The translations under genes were made by a program, and so were the position numbers. From positions 1-64,000 of the forward strand of contig NZ_LXYR01000011.1 of assembly GCF_001650195.1 (NCBI RefSeq): a stretch of 64,000 nt of DNA, read 5' to 3'. Shown here in pieces: positions 7,738-16,972 of the stretch. Below the pieces are notes generated by a model. It was not told the origin of the DNA, searched no databases, and saw only the letters and a program-made list of their open reading frames with translations. Positions within the stretch are counted from its first letter, which is position 1; each line of letters starts with the position of its first letter. Source of the stretch: Phormidesmis priestleyi BC1401. Lineage in GTDB: Bacteria > Cyanobacteriota > Cyanobacteriia > Leptolyngbyales > Leptolyngbyaceae.

Positions 7738-9192
7738 ATGCTGCTAGGCGTTGATTTAGGAACCAGTTCGGTAAAGGCGGTGCTGTTGGGCAATGATGGC
7801 ACAATGATTGCTGAATCGTCGATCGCTTATTGGGTACAAACACCTCAGCCGGGGTGGGCAGAGATTAACCCCCTGGAGTGGTGGATGGCGGTCGCGATCG
7901 CCGTTAAATCTGCGGTTCAAGATCGCCGAAACCAGGTGACCGCGATCGGGCTTTCGGGGCAGATGCACGGAGTTGTCTTAACCGATGCCAACGCCCAGCC
8001 GCTTTATCCGGCGATTCTTTGGGCAGACACGCGATCGAGCGAAATGCTCTATGCCTATCACGCGATCGGGGCAGATTTACACGCCAAACTTGCCAACCCG
8101 ATCACAACTGGGATGGCGGGAACGAGCTTGCTGTGGCTCCGTAAACATGAACGGGATATTTATGCGATCGCTCGATGGGCACTTCAGCCGAAAGATTGGC
8201 TGCGATTTCGCCTAACCGGAGAGGTCGCGACAGAACCCTCTGACGCATCGGGCACCCTGCTTTATAACGCGGTCAGAGATCGCTGGTCATTCACCGTTAT
8301 CGACGCACTGAATCTACGATCGGATTGGCTCCCAAAACTGATTCCATCGAGCAGCATTGCGGGATATCTAACTCCCGAAGCGTCAGAACATCTAGACTTG
8401 CCGCCCGGTTTGCCCGTGGTAGCAGGAGCCGCCGACACCGCCGCCGCTCTAATCGGAACGGGCGTTGTGGCTCCCGATGTAGTGCAACTGACGATCGGAA
8501 CAGGTGCCCAAATCGTCAGCCTTCGCGATCAGCCGATCGCCGATCCTCAAAACCGCACTCATTTATATCGGTCTGCGTTGCCTCAGCAGTGGTATACCCT
8601 GGCTGCGATGCAAAATGCGGGACTGGCGTTGGAATGGGTGCGCGATATGCTGGGGCTAACGTGGCAACAGGTTTATACCCAAGCGTTCGCCATTCCTGCG
8701 GGCTGTGAAGGACTGACATTTTTACCCTACCTGACCGGGGAACGCACGCCTCATCTTGACCCCAATGCACAAGGCGCGTGGGTAGGTTTGGGATTGCATC
8801 ATTCACGATCGCACCTGATGCGATCAGCGCTAGAAGGCGTTGCGTTTTCGCTCAAGCAGGGATTGGAGGCAATGACAGCGACCGGGATCAGGGTGCCATC
8901 CTTGAGATTAGCGGGAGGAGGCACGATCGAACCTGCGTGGCAACAGCTTCTTGCAGATGTACTGCAAGTCCCTCTCTACTGTTCGACAGTAGCAGCGGCT
9001 TCAGGTCGAGGAGCGGCGATTTTAGCAGGGTTAGGAACAGGAGTGTATCGCAGCATTACCGCAGTGCCGATCGAGGAGATGAACCGCGATCGAGTCATCA
9101 ATCCCAATCCGCCCACCCCAGATCTAGAAGCCGCTTGGCACCGCTACCGATCGCTCTATTCACCTCTTCATCACTGGAAGCTCAATCTCTGA
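7738..9192 (+). CDS. xylB: Xylulokinase (FGGY carbohydrate kinase)
   Basis: FGGY-family kinase of 484 aa from the ATG at 7738. A GTG at 7708 would add ten residues, but the family normally begins right at the phosphate-binding strand LLGVDLGTSSVKAVLL. The signature GLSGQMHGVVL and the ILWADTRS substrate segment lie in the N-terminal domain. GAADTAAALIGTG, FLPYLTGERTPH and LAGGG are in the C-terminal ATP-binding domain. This pattern is typical of xylulokinase, which makes D-xylulose 5-phosphate, rather than glycerol kinase. Divergent pairing with ribokinase supports a pentose role. Sugar specificity is by family resemblance only. Confidence 0.82.
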   Translation: MLLGVDLGTSSVKAVLLGNDGTMIAESSIAYWVQTPQPGWAEINPLEWWMAVAIAVKSAVQDRRNQVTAIGLSGQMHGVVLTDANAQPLYPAILWADTRSSEMLYAYHAIGADLHAKLANPITTGMAGTSLLWLRKHERDIYAIARWALQPKDWLRFRLTGEVATEPSDASGTLLYNAVRDRWSFTVIDALNLRSDWLPKLIPSSSIAGYLTPEASEHLDLPPGLPVVAGAADTAAALIGTGVVAPDVVQLTIGTGAQIVSLRDQPIADPQNRTHLYRSALPQQWYTLAAMQNAGLALEWVRDMLGLTWQQVYTQAFAIPAGCEGLTFLPYLTGERTPHLDPNAQGAWVGLGLHHSRSHLMRSALEGVAFSLKQGLEAMTATGIRVPSLRLAGGGTIEPAWQQLLADVLQVPLYCSTVAAASGRGAAILAGLGTGVYRSITAVPIEEMNRDRVINPNPPTPDLEAAWHRYRSLYSPLHHWKLNL

Positions 9193-9196
9193 ATCC

Positions 9197-9520
9197 CTAC
9201 ACCTGTGCGGGAGGAGCCGTTGCCTCAACTGCCGTAAACGATTCTAAGATTTTGTAGGTGTGAGATGCGCCTTGAGGAACCACCCAAGAGCTACCGGGTT
9301 CTAGCAAAACCATCTGCCCTTCGAGATGCAGCTCTGCTCGACCTTGAATCACATACCCTACTGTTTCATAGTCTCGTTGAGTGTGGGGCTTTGCCTCGCG
9401 AGGCTGCTCATTTTCCCAGAGTCGCATGGAGACTTGTTTGCCCGATGCTAAATAGGTTTGACCCATGTCGCCGTGAGATGAAGAGGCAGCATCAACTTTT
9501 TTTGCGATAGTGTCAGTCAT
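9197..9520 (-). CDS. Small single-domain cupin protein
   Basis: About 107 aa from the ATG at 9520 (MTDTIAKK); an upstream ATG at 9553 adds 11 residues. The sequence shows one cupin barrel. A first motif in the segment PHTQRDYETVGYVIQGRAELHL supplies probable metal ligands (His, Tyr/Glu), and a second motif, GSSWVVPQGASHTYKI, carries the later His. Such stand-alone cupins may bind a metal and act as stress-linked dioxygenase-like or sugar-binding proteins. The exact role is unknown. It converges on xylB with only 4 bp between stops and shares strand with the catalase-like gene upstream. Confidence 0.7.
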   Translation of the reverse strand: MTDTIAKKVDAASSSHGDMGQTYLASGKQVSMRLWENEQPREAKPHTQRDYETVGYVIQGRAELHLEGQMVLLEPGSSWVVPQGASHTYKILESFTAVEATAPPAQV

Positions 9521-9708
9521 AACATTCCTATAATCGGATGAATGACTGAACATTAGACCTTTAGGAGTGGGCTTTCCTCTTGCTTTAGTAAGCTGTGAGC
9601 CTGAAAGCGGTCTATCGAATGGCAGAGTTTTGTCATCGATTTCGGGTTTGAATTTCGACGAATAATGCCTTCATCTGTTGACTGACACGGGTCAACGTCG
9701 CTCTATTT

Positions 9709-10815
9709 CTAATCGGGCATTTCCTCAATACTGCGCGGCTCACCCTTGGGCTGCTGATTCATCTCGTGGCGGTAGCGGCTAGAAGCTTCGTAAACCTGCC
9801 GCCGGACGCGCTGAATAGAGCCAAGCGGTCGATGTTCTGCAATACAGTGCCAAGCGTTGAACGACAGCACTTCATCGACATAAACCCGACGGGCTGGACT
9901 ATAGGCTTCCTGCACCGGAATCGTAATCTTAGCGATCGCCCGGTAAGGACTTTCTTGCTCCGACCACTGAATCGAGGCATCTTCGATCGGCATCGTCTCT
10001 AAATTCGTGCAGAGCTGAACCCGCAGTTCATATTCAGCAGCCTGCTGACGAAAGAACTCAACAACCAGATCCCACAAAGCCGACGGGTCATCTGTTTTAA
10101 CCAGTTTGCCCACAAACGGCTGAAGGCTGTCGGATACAGGAATCGCGCTGACTTTGGCAATATAGTCTCCATACCGCAGAGCGGCAGTCGTGTAATAGGT
10201 TTCTCCCAGAATGTGCGTTTCTGGCAGCGTGATGCCTAACGCCGTCGGATACAGGTCTACTCCCACCTTCTCAGTCACCGCACTCACAGTGCGTAGGACA
10301 GTGGTCAGTAGTTGCTGTGCTTCTTCAGGAGCGCTGACCACAACCTTTTCTTGGAGGAGTTGTTCGTTAAGATAGCGCGTAACGTTTCCTGCCGGAAAAA
10401 CCGGACGGTTGATCATCAAAAAATCTTGGGTCAAGGCATCTGGCTCAGGGCTAAACAGTTTAGACCCTTCCACTCCAATCACCTTGATCGCCATGCCCCG
10501 AAACGCAGACATCCCATCGGGCATAATGTCACCCGGAGCCGTTGAGAAGCGAATCATCACCGGATACGTTCGGGGTTCGCGAAACAGCCCTTGGGCGAGC
10601 GATGTCGGCAGGTTATCATAAATTTTTAGTTCTCCCTTCAGCCCGCCATGCCCCTTAGCGTGGGCAACTCGCATGGCATAACGATGTTTGTCAAACACCT
10701 TTTGCCCCATCCGAGCTACCGAGGCGAGGGTGTCATCAATGAGCCTATCCTCATCGGGTTGTTTTACTTCAACGTCATCTGAATAGCGAACGTACTGTTC
10801 AAGCGAGTTTGACAT
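9709..10815 (-). CDS. Catalase-like haem protein
   Basis: The 368-aa product has the catalase fold signatures in short form. RVAHAKGHGGLKGEL carries the distal His (about residue 51), MIRFSTAPGD and RGMAIKVIG form the haem pocket, QDFLMINRPVF matches the distal Asn region, and an R-x3-Y type proximal ligand motif appears in the C-terminal RRQVYEASSRYR. It is much shorter than monofunctional catalases (about 480-550 aa), like the catalase-related family often found near lipid dioxygenases. It could be a hydroperoxide-processing enzyme rather than a true H2O2 dismutase. No lipoxygenase gene is adjacent. Confidence 0.78.
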   Translation of the reverse strand: MSNSLEQYVRYSDDVEVKQPDEDRLIDDTLASVARMGQKVFDKHRYAMRVAHAKGHGGLKGELKIYDNLPTSLAQGLFREPRTYPVMIRFSTAPGDIMPDGMSAFRGMAIKVIGVEGSKLFSPEPDALTQDFLMINRPVFPAGNVTRYLNEQLLQEKVVVSAPEEAQQLLTTVLRTVSAVTEKVGVDLYPTALGITLPETHILGETYYTTAALRYGDYIAKVSAIPVSDSLQPFVGKLVKTDDPSALWDLVVEFFRQQAAEYELRVQLCTNLETMPIEDASIQWSEQESPYRAIAKITIPVQEAYSPARRVYVDEVLSFNAWHCIAEHRPLGSIQRVRRQVYEASSRYRHEMNQQPKGEPRSIEEMPD

Positions 10816-10984
10816 AAGATTTTGGGGGCTTAAGGCTTGATTCTAGACAGTCGTAGTTTAACAATCTGAATGTGAGTCTGCTAGATGAAGTATCCACGAT
10901 CGTAGGTAGCTCAAGGGCAGCATTGTGTCTCACTGTTGAGCGATATTCTCAGTTGATTCATGTTGACGGAGAGAGAACCAGTCT

Positions 10985-11139
10985 CTTAGGAATGTGGATT
11001 AAATAAGACCCGGATTTACCCTCACCCTAGCCCTCTCCCAGCAGGAGAGGGGACAAGATTTCTAACTCCCTTCTCCTGCTGGGAGAAGGGTTGGGGATGA
11101 GGGCAAATTTCCGGCATTCATTAAATCCACGATCCTTAG
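10985..11139. repeat. MITE-like element, type B ends
   Basis: A 155-bp element with imperfect terminal inverted repeats, CTTAGGAATGTGGATT at the left and the complement of CTAAGGATCGTGGATT at the right. Between them are two palindromic core blocks of the CCCTCACCC...GAGAGGG kind. The ends match those of the element at 23901-24081. It occupies most of the 356-bp gap 10816-11171. The rest of the gap shows no further feature beyond probable promoter space for the catalase-like gene. Confidence 0.7.
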
Positions 11140-11171
11140 CAGTTCATAAGCTTTGATTCACTACCCCTAAA

Positions 11172-11564
11172 TCAGACTTCCCAATTTAAGGCATTCGCAA
11201 TTTGATGAGCAAGGTCTAACGGCTCAAACGGTTTGGCGATCGCTGCCTTAATGCCCATCTCAGAATAGTAACGACGATCGGCGGTTTGAATCTCAGCAGA
11301 CAACAAAATCACTGGGATGTCATGAGTCAAAGCGTTGGCGTGAAGGTTAGCGAAAGTCGTCAGCCCGTCCATGTCAGGCATCATCACATCCAACAAAATC
11401 GCGTCGGGTTGTTCGGTTTCGGCTTTGACGATGCCTTCTCTCCCCGAACTTGCCGTAATCACCTGCCAATCTGTAACCGTCTCTAAACAAATTTTCGTGA
11501 TTTCTTGAATATAGGATTCGTTGTCGATCACCAATACACGTTTAATAGGCGATTTACGAGACAT
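11172..11564 (-). CDS. Single-domain response regulator
   Basis: This 130-aa CheY-like receiver has the acidic pocket (VIDNES near the N-terminus), the phospho-acceptor Asp in AILLDVMMPDMDG (about residue 58), VILLSAE with the switch position, and the conserved Lys in AKPFEPLDL (about residue 112). It has no output domain, so it probably acts as a phosphate relay or by protein contact. Its start overlaps the hybrid kinase gene by 11 nt, so the kinase is the likely phosphodonor. Confidence 0.9.
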   Translation of the reverse strand: MSRKSPIKRVLVIDNESYIQEITKICLETVTDWQVITASSGREGIVKAETEQPDAILLDVMMPDMDGLTTFANLHANALTHDIPVILLSAEIQTADRRYYSEMGIKAAIAKPFEPLDLAHQIANALNWEV

Positions 11565-13176
11565 TTGCGCCTTCTAAATCTTCTGACACTGAATGATTGA
11601 GCAGCGGATCGCTGCCCTGCCAGAGTGGAAGAACGATCGTAAACGTCGATCCTTTCCCTTCGCCGGGGCTTTCTGCTCGAATCGTGCCCCCCGTCAGCTC
11701 GACTAAATGACGCACGATCGCTAACCCCAAACCCAAACCCCCAAACGATCGAGTCGTGCTGCTATCGGCTTGTCGAAACCGATCGAAGACTCTCGGCAAA
11801 AAGTCAGCGTGAATGCCAATTCCTGTATCAACGACTTGCAGCCGCACGACTTCCTCATCGTTCTCCCACTCTAGCCGCACCTCAACCGTTCCTTTGTCGG
11901 GCGTAAATTTAATCGCGTTGGTCAACAGATTGAGAATCACCTGCTGCAACCGCACCGGGTCACTCCAGACTTTGCCAATGGAGCGATCGATCGTCGCCGT
12001 GATCTGAATCGCTTTAGCATCGGCTTGCAGACGTACCGAATCGAGAGCAATCTCAACTACCTGAATCAGATTCACCGCACAACAATTAAGCTGAAGCTTG
12101 CCACGAATGATTTTAGACATATCTAAAATGTCTTCGATTAGTCGCGATTGCGCTTCGGCATTGCGCTCGATCGTCGCTAACGCACGCGCCACGCTCGTCT
12201 CATCCATTTTCTTCGATTGCAGCAGTCTCGCCCAGCCCAGCATCGAGTTAAGGGGCGTGCGCAGCTCGTGAGAAAGCACTGCCAAAAACTCGTCTTTCAT
12301 GCGGCTCATGGCTTCGGCTTCTTGTCGGGCAATTTGTTCGCGCACCATTTCAGCATGGGTTTCTTCGGCTTGTTTGCGCTCGGTAATGTCTTCGATCGTG
12401 CCCACATATCCTAAGAGATCGCCTTGAGCCGACAGCATCGGGCTAGAGCGGACGTGCATCCAGCGCAGAGTGTAATCGACACTTTCAAAGCGCACTTCTT
12501 CAGAATAGTCGCCACTGCTCTGCACGTAAGCCATCCACTGAGCGATCGCGCGATCTTGATCGGCTGCATAGACCGATGGAAACCAGCCTGCGGCTAAACT
12601 TTGAGCCTCGGTTAAACCACAGATCGCCTGAAACCGAGGATTTGCGTAGGTGCAATGTCCTGCCGAGTCGATCACAAATACGCCGACCGGAGAGCAGGCA
12701 CTCAGCGATCGAAATCGTTCTTCGCTCTGCCGCAGTTCTCCATTCATCGCGACCAGTTGGGCTGCCTGTCGCTGCACCGATTCAGATTTCTTAAACAGAT
12801 CGACGAATACAGTTACTTTAGAAATAAGAATGCTGGACTCAATGGGTTTGAACAGATAATCAACAGCACCCAGAGCATAGCCTTTAAACATCAACTGATC
12901 GCTGGCGCTAAAGGCAGTGAGAAAAATGATTGGAGCGTGACGCGATCGGGCGCGACTACGAATTAATGTGGCGGTTTCAAATCCATCCATTCCGGGCATT
13001 TGCACGTCCATCAGAATGACGGCAAAATCTCGACTGAGCAGATGTCTTAACGCTTCTTGCCCTGAGTTAGCTCTGACCAGATTCTCACCTAAATCACCCA
13101 AAACTGCCTCTAGTGCCAGCAGGTTTTCTGGCTGATCGTCTACCAGCAGAATATTGATTTTTGTGTCAGACTGCAT
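11554..13176 (-). CDS. Hybrid sensor histidine kinase: receiver-PAS-HisKA-HATPase
   Basis: About 540 aa from ATG 13176 (MQSDTKINILLVDDQ), preferred over the upstream start at 13227 because the receiver fold begins right there. An N-terminal receiver with VILMDVQMPGMDG is followed by a PAS domain (residues about 160-280, SPVGVFVIDSAG). The HisKA box LAVLSHELRTPLN carries the phospho-His near residue 308. The HATPase has N box NLLTNAIKFT and the glycine boxes DTGIGI and GGLGLGLAI. No membrane segment is seen, so it is cytosolic. It lies 61 bp after cheR (10 bp if the 13227 start is used) and overlaps the next response regulator. Confidence 0.9.
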   Translation of the reverse strand: MQSDTKINILLVDDQPENLLALEAVLGDLGENLVRANSGQEALRHLLSRDFAVILMDVQMPGMDGFETATLIRSRARSRHAPIIFLTAFSASDQLMFKGYALGAVDYLFKPIESSILISKVTVFVDLFKKSESVQRQAAQLVAMNGELRQSEERFRSLSACSPVGVFVIDSAGHCTYANPRFQAICGLTEAQSLAAGWFPSVYAADQDRAIAQWMAYVQSSGDYSEEVRFESVDYTLRWMHVRSSPMLSAQGDLLGYVGTIEDITERKQAEETHAEMVREQIARQEAEAMSRMKDEFLAVLSHELRTPLNSMLGWARLLQSKKMDETSVARALATIERNAEAQSRLIEDILDMSKIIRGKLQLNCCAVNLIQVVEIALDSVRLQADAKAIQITATIDRSIGKVWSDPVRLQQVILNLLTNAIKFTPDKGTVEVRLEWENDEEVVRLQVVDTGIGIHADFLPRVFDRFRQADSSTTRSFGGLGLGLAIVRHLVELTGGTIRAESPGEGKGSTFTIVLPLWQGSDPLLNHSVSEDLEGANVS

Positions 13177-13237
13177 ACGCTCTTGGGAGTAAAGAAAGAT
13201 AAGAGTTAGCTGGGAAAGAGGGGACATGCTAATGTCA

Positions 13238-14074
13238 CTAGCTCAGTCTCCGATAGAGCTTTTCACTCGCCGCGATTTCTTCATATTGCTTTTCGTAAGA
13301 CGTGAATTTGAGCGATTCTTGTCGCCCCAAACCAAGAATGCCAAACGGACACAAACTATTGTGAAACAGATTGCATACTTGATCTTGGAGGATGTGGTTA
13401 AAGTAAATCAACACGTTGCGGCAAATAATCACGTTAAATTCATTAAATGATGAGTCGGTAGCAAGATTATGCTGTGAGAAGACAATGTTTTCTCGCAGCG
13501 ATGAGCGAAGGATTGCACCGTCATATGCAGCCGTATAGTACTCTGAGAAGCTGTGTTTGCCACCTGCCTTTAAATAAAGCTGCGTATATTCTTGCATCGA
13601 CTCTAGCGAAAAAATGCCCTGCTTTGCTTTTTGCAAGACCACTTCATTGGTGTCAGTCGCATAGATGCGACAGCGATGATAGAGTCCTTCTTCGTGTAGC
13701 ACGATCGCGATTGAATACACTTCCTGCCCAGTCGAGCAACCAGCGTGCCAGATGCGAATGAAAGGGTAGGTTCGCAGGAGGGGCACGACGAGCGTTCTAA
13801 AGGCGAGAAAGAAGCTAGGATCGCGAAACATTGATGTCACGTTGACGGTCAGATTGAGTAAAAATCGCTTAAGACAGGCGCGATCGTGCAAAATTTGCGC
13901 TTGAAGTGCCGAAACGGTTTCAACTCCTTCTAGACTCAAAAAGCGACGAATGCGTCTCTTAATCGAGTCGGCAGCATAGTTGCGAAAATCGTGACCATAG
14001 TAGCGATAGATACCGTCTAAAAGCAACTGAATCTCAATATCCTCTAAGGTGGGGGCAGACGAAATGGCGCTCAT
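13238..14074 (-). CDS. CheR-type protein-glutamate methyltransferase
   Basis: The 278-aa product has the CheR N-terminal helical domain (about residues 12-75) and a SAM-dependent methyltransferase domain with motif I HAGCSTGQEVYSIAI, the acidic ATDTNEVVL, and VIICRNVLIYFN. CheR methylates glutamates on chemoreceptors using S-adenosylmethionine. No receptor, CheA, CheW or CheB is in the window. As first gene of a three-gene set with a hybrid kinase and a receiver protein, it more likely belongs to a non-motility signalling module. Confidence 0.88.
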   Translation of the reverse strand: MSAISSAPTLEDIEIQLLLDGIYRYYGHDFRNYAADSIKRRIRRFLSLEGVETVSALQAQILHDRACLKRFLLNLTVNVTSMFRDPSFFLAFRTLVVPLLRTYPFIRIWHAGCSTGQEVYSIAIVLHEEGLYHRCRIYATDTNEVVLQKAKQGIFSLESMQEYTQLYLKAGGKHSFSEYYTAAYDGAILRSSLRENIVFSQHNLATDSSFNEFNVIICRNVLIYFNHILQDQVCNLFHNSLCPFGILGLGRQESLKFTSYEKQYEEIAASEKLYRRLS

Positions 14075-14161
14075 CGCAAAACAGTCTACTCAGCAAAGGG
14101 CATAAAATTGCTCACTCTTAGGGAAGATCATCGCAAAACTATCCCTGTGATCAGACTATCC

Positions 14162-14327
14162 GGGCGTTGCTGAATCGATCTATGAAGCACAGATTTTACC
14201 CTCACCCTAGCCCTCTCCCTAATGGAGAGGGGACAAGAGTTCCGGCTCCCTTCTCCCCAGGGAGAAAGGCTGACGAGGGCTTGCCCCACTTCGTGAGGAG
14301 GGCACTTCACTGCATTCAGCAACGCCC
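14162..14327. repeat. MITE-like element, type A ends, with target duplication
   Basis: A 166-bp element with matching ends GGGCGTTGCTGAAT and its complement. It is flanked on both sides by a perfect 6-bp direct repeat, CTATCC (14156-14161 and 14328-14333). The interior holds CCCTCACCCTAGCCCTCTCC and its palindromic partners. It has no coding capacity for a transposase and must move in trans if still active. A sister copy is at 53395-53562. Confidence 0.8.
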
Positions 14328-14355
14328 CTATCCGTTTTCTAGTCTTCGTAGTGCG

Positions 14356-15564
14356 TTACTGATGCCACTTTTTGTTGAACTCGCCCAACTGATAAGCCTG
14401 ATAGGTCGATCGCCAATCCAGTTCTCTGATTAAAACTCCTTCTTTGATTGAAACGTGAATTTTTGCAGAGTCTGAGTGAATCGTCTTGGCAACGGGATCT
14501 TTTTGATAAGTCTGAAGAACGTCGAGATTAAAAATTAGCCCATATAAAAGCTGTAGCCCGATCAGAAAACTCAAATATCTAGTTTTTTTAACGCGATCGG
14601 AAGTTGCAATCAGGTAAGCGACACTAAATAAGAGTGGCAACAAATAGGCATACTCATGAGGAAGCTTGAAAAACATGATTTCGTTATAAATAATGCACCA
14701 TAAAGCTCCATGAAATAGCAGTTTCTTAACCCGAACCTTTTGAAAAGGATTCGTCGCAATTTTTTGATAGATGCTTTCGCCTTGAATGAAGAAGATGACC
14801 AATAAGACAAACGCGGGAAGTCCCCAAAAGTAGACATTCTTGTAGATAAATCTGGCAATAATGCCAATAAACCCACCAGAGGCATCCGGTCCAACTGCTA
14901 AAAATGAGAGGGACATTCCAGAGGCGAAAAAGACAGGCAAATAAAATACGCCAGTCGTCACCAAAAAAACTAGAAAGCCTTGAATCAGTGAATTTCTGAG
15001 CTTGAGGTTCTCCCGAACATAAGGAAAGTAGAGTAGAAACGCGATCGCGCCCATCGGTCCATAGGTCAACCGAGAGCAAACCGATGCTGCAAATAGCACA
15101 CCAGCCCATCTCGGCTTTTCTTTAATTAGAAGAAAGAGTCCTAAAATAAAGAAAAACGCCCCATAAACGTAGTCCATTGATGTGGTAGATGCAATGATCC
15201 AAAAGGGATTTGACGCAATCGCCAACACCGATAAAGCTGCGATTAAAGAAGTTGTAACTCTTAATAGCAGTACATAGAAAATAAACAGACTAGAGACAGA
15301 AAGCACAACTGAAACAAAGTTTGCGAGATAAAATCCTCCAATTTCAGACGCTAGCCCGATCGACAATTCTGGAATCAAATAACCTTGAAATCTAGACGGG
15401 ACATATCGACCCTCGCTGATGAGCGTTTTCCAAGTATTTAACATTCGATAGGTGTCGTCATCATTTCCATAGCCATTTAAGGCAAAAATGCCGTAACCAA
15501 TGATTAAGAACCCTAGAATCCAATAAATGTTGACGGGTTTGAGCCATTTGTTTGCTTGAGTCAC
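14356..15564 (-). CDS. Polytopic membrane protein, possibly GT-C type glycosyltransferase
   Basis: The 402-aa product has about ten hydrophobic segments. After the first one comes GNDDDTYRML, an acidic loop placed like the Asp/Glu-rich first loop of GT-C (ArnT/PMT-like) transferases that use lipid-linked sugar donors. No close named family is recognised. It is the last gene of the exopolysaccharide run on this strand, 25 bp beyond the Wzy/ligase-like gene, so a role in modifying or assembling the polymer at the membrane is reasonable. Catalysis is not proven by the sequence. Confidence 0.6.
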   Translation of the reverse strand: MTQANKWLKPVNIYWILGFLIIGYGIFALNGYGNDDDTYRMLNTWKTLISEGRYVPSRFQGYLIPELSIGLASEIGGFYLANFVSVVLSVSSLFIFYVLLLRVTTSLIAALSVLAIASNPFWIIASTTSMDYVYGAFFFILGLFLLIKEKPRWAGVLFAASVCSRLTYGPMGAIAFLLYFPYVRENLKLRNSLIQGFLVFLVTTGVFYLPVFFASGMSLSFLAVGPDASGGFIGIIARFIYKNVYFWGLPAFVLLVIFFIQGESIYQKIATNPFQKVRVKKLLFHGALWCIIYNEIMFFKLPHEYAYLLPLLFSVAYLIATSDRVKKTRYLSFLIGLQLLYGLIFNLDVLQTYQKDPVAKTIHSDSAKIHVSIKEGVLIRELDWRSTYQAYQLGEFNKKWHQ

Positions 15565-15589
15565 AGTAATTACTCCAAACGAGTTGATT

Positions 15590-16972
15590 CTAAACGTTGC
15601 TTATTAACGCTGACTTTGCATAATATTGACGGGCAGCGATCGTAATGCCAATAAAACTCCATAGCACCATACCAAACGAACTTAACATCACATTATTCAA
15701 CCCAATTTGAGAAAAGGTGGCGATAGCGATCGCTCGTGCTGCACTCATGAACGAGTCATTCATCGCCTCGCGACTTTGAATCAAACTCGCAATCAGTAAC
15801 AGCAACCCTCCTAAGTAGGGCAACAGTCCGAGCCATCCAAGCGTTAACAGCAGCGTAATGACTCCACTATCATTGCCGCCAATGCTAGAGTCTTGGAGCA
15901 CAAATCCCATTCCTAAACCCGGAACATTAGTTACAGCGTCGGTGAGAATCGTGCTGTAACCCTGCGATCGATCTGCGTAACTCACATCATTTTGTCCCGC
16001 AAACACACTTTGAAAGCGAGCGCTGATTACCGACGCAAACGGCTCAATAGTCGTCAACGGTAACACGACAATCATCATGACTAACAGCGTTAAGAGAAGC
16101 TGCATTTGTAGCTTTGGTTTCAGCGATGGCAAAAACACGACCAATGCAACGACCCAACTCAGCCACGCCGATCGAGCCAACGACAATAACAATGATAGAT
16201 AACCCACACCCGATGCCAAAAATCGCAGTGGGTTTCGACTCGCAAGCAGCAAAAATAATCCGGCAACCATCACACAGGCAAACGGCTGCGGTGATTGCAT
16301 CGTGCTAAACACTCTGATTCCCAGTGGGTTTGGTGTTCCAAACACTTGAGTGGTTTGATTTTGAAGCCAAAACCGATCCCATCCGGGTGCGATTAAGAAT
16401 TGCACTACGCCATAGGCTCCCATCACCAACACACCTGCCATAAAAACGCGCTGAAAACTCTGGCGCAAATCAGGATAGATATGCCAATTAGAATAAAGAT
16501 GATAGCCAAACGCAACGGGCGCTAACCAGTTTAGCAACGGGACGATCGTGGTCTGCGGCGAATTGTTAATCAGCCCAACCAAAAAACCATATAGCACTCC
16601 CATCATGCAAAGCACAAAGGGTAAACCTCCTCCATTCAAGGCTTTGGGCAACTCTTTGGCAAAGGTGATTAGAGAGACGATCGTCACCAAAAACGGAGCC
16701 AACAGCACCGGATTGGGATCAGCCCATCCCGCTTGCACATCTACCAATCGCCGCACAAATGCCACTAAAAACCAGATCCACCACGTAAACCCGATATAGA
16801 GGAGCGGATAGCGCCAATAGAGAAACGCCCCGACCGCCAAAGAGCCTGCTGGGAAGGCATAGCGCAACAGTCCGCCAGCATGGACAGCCAGACAGAGCGC
16901 TGAAAACAGAACCAGGCTGAGAATCGCAATCCAGGCGGGGGCAGGATAGAGAAGACGGGAGGAAGAAGTCAT
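15590..16972 (-). CDS. O-antigen ligase/Wzy-like polysaccharide polymerase
   Basis: A 460-aa integral membrane protein with roughly ten to twelve hydrophobic segments. It has the Wzy_C/ligase-type signature LLLSLARSAWLSWVVALVVF near the middle and a long loop before residue 350 (VISARFQSVFAGQNDVSYADR) that would lie outside the membrane. Proteins of this class polymerise or ligate undecaprenyl-linked oligosaccharide repeats. The start overlaps the stop of the upstream glycosyltransferase by 4 bp, indicating translational coupling in the exopolysaccharide operon. Confidence 0.78.
   Translation of the reverse strand: MTSSSRLLYPAPAWIAILSLVLFSALCLAVHAGGLLRYAFPAGSLAVGAFLYWRYPLLYIGFTWWIWFLVAFVRRLVDVQAGWADPNPVLLAPFLVTIVSLITFAKELPKALNGGGLPFVLCMMGVLYGFLVGLINNSPQTTIVPLLNWLAPVAFGYHLYSNWHIYPDLRQSFQRVFMAGVLVMGAYGVVQFLIAPGWDRFWLQNQTTQVFGTPNPLGIRVFSTMQSPQPFACVMVAGLFLLLASRNPLRFLASGVGYLSLLLSLARSAWLSWVVALVVFLPSLKPKLQMQLLLTLLVMMIVVLPLTTIEPFASVISARFQSVFAGQNDVSYADRSQGYSTILTDAVTNVPGLGMGFVLQDSSIGGNDSGVITLLLTLGWLGLLPYLGGLLLLIASLIQSREAMNDSFMSAARAIAIATFSQIGLNNVMLSSFGMVLWSFIGITIAARQYYAKSALISNV

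Noticed and set aside
14128-14322. 64-codon minus-strand frame over the MITE
   Set aside because: It is repeat-derived; similar frames appear in other copies and none has a start signal.
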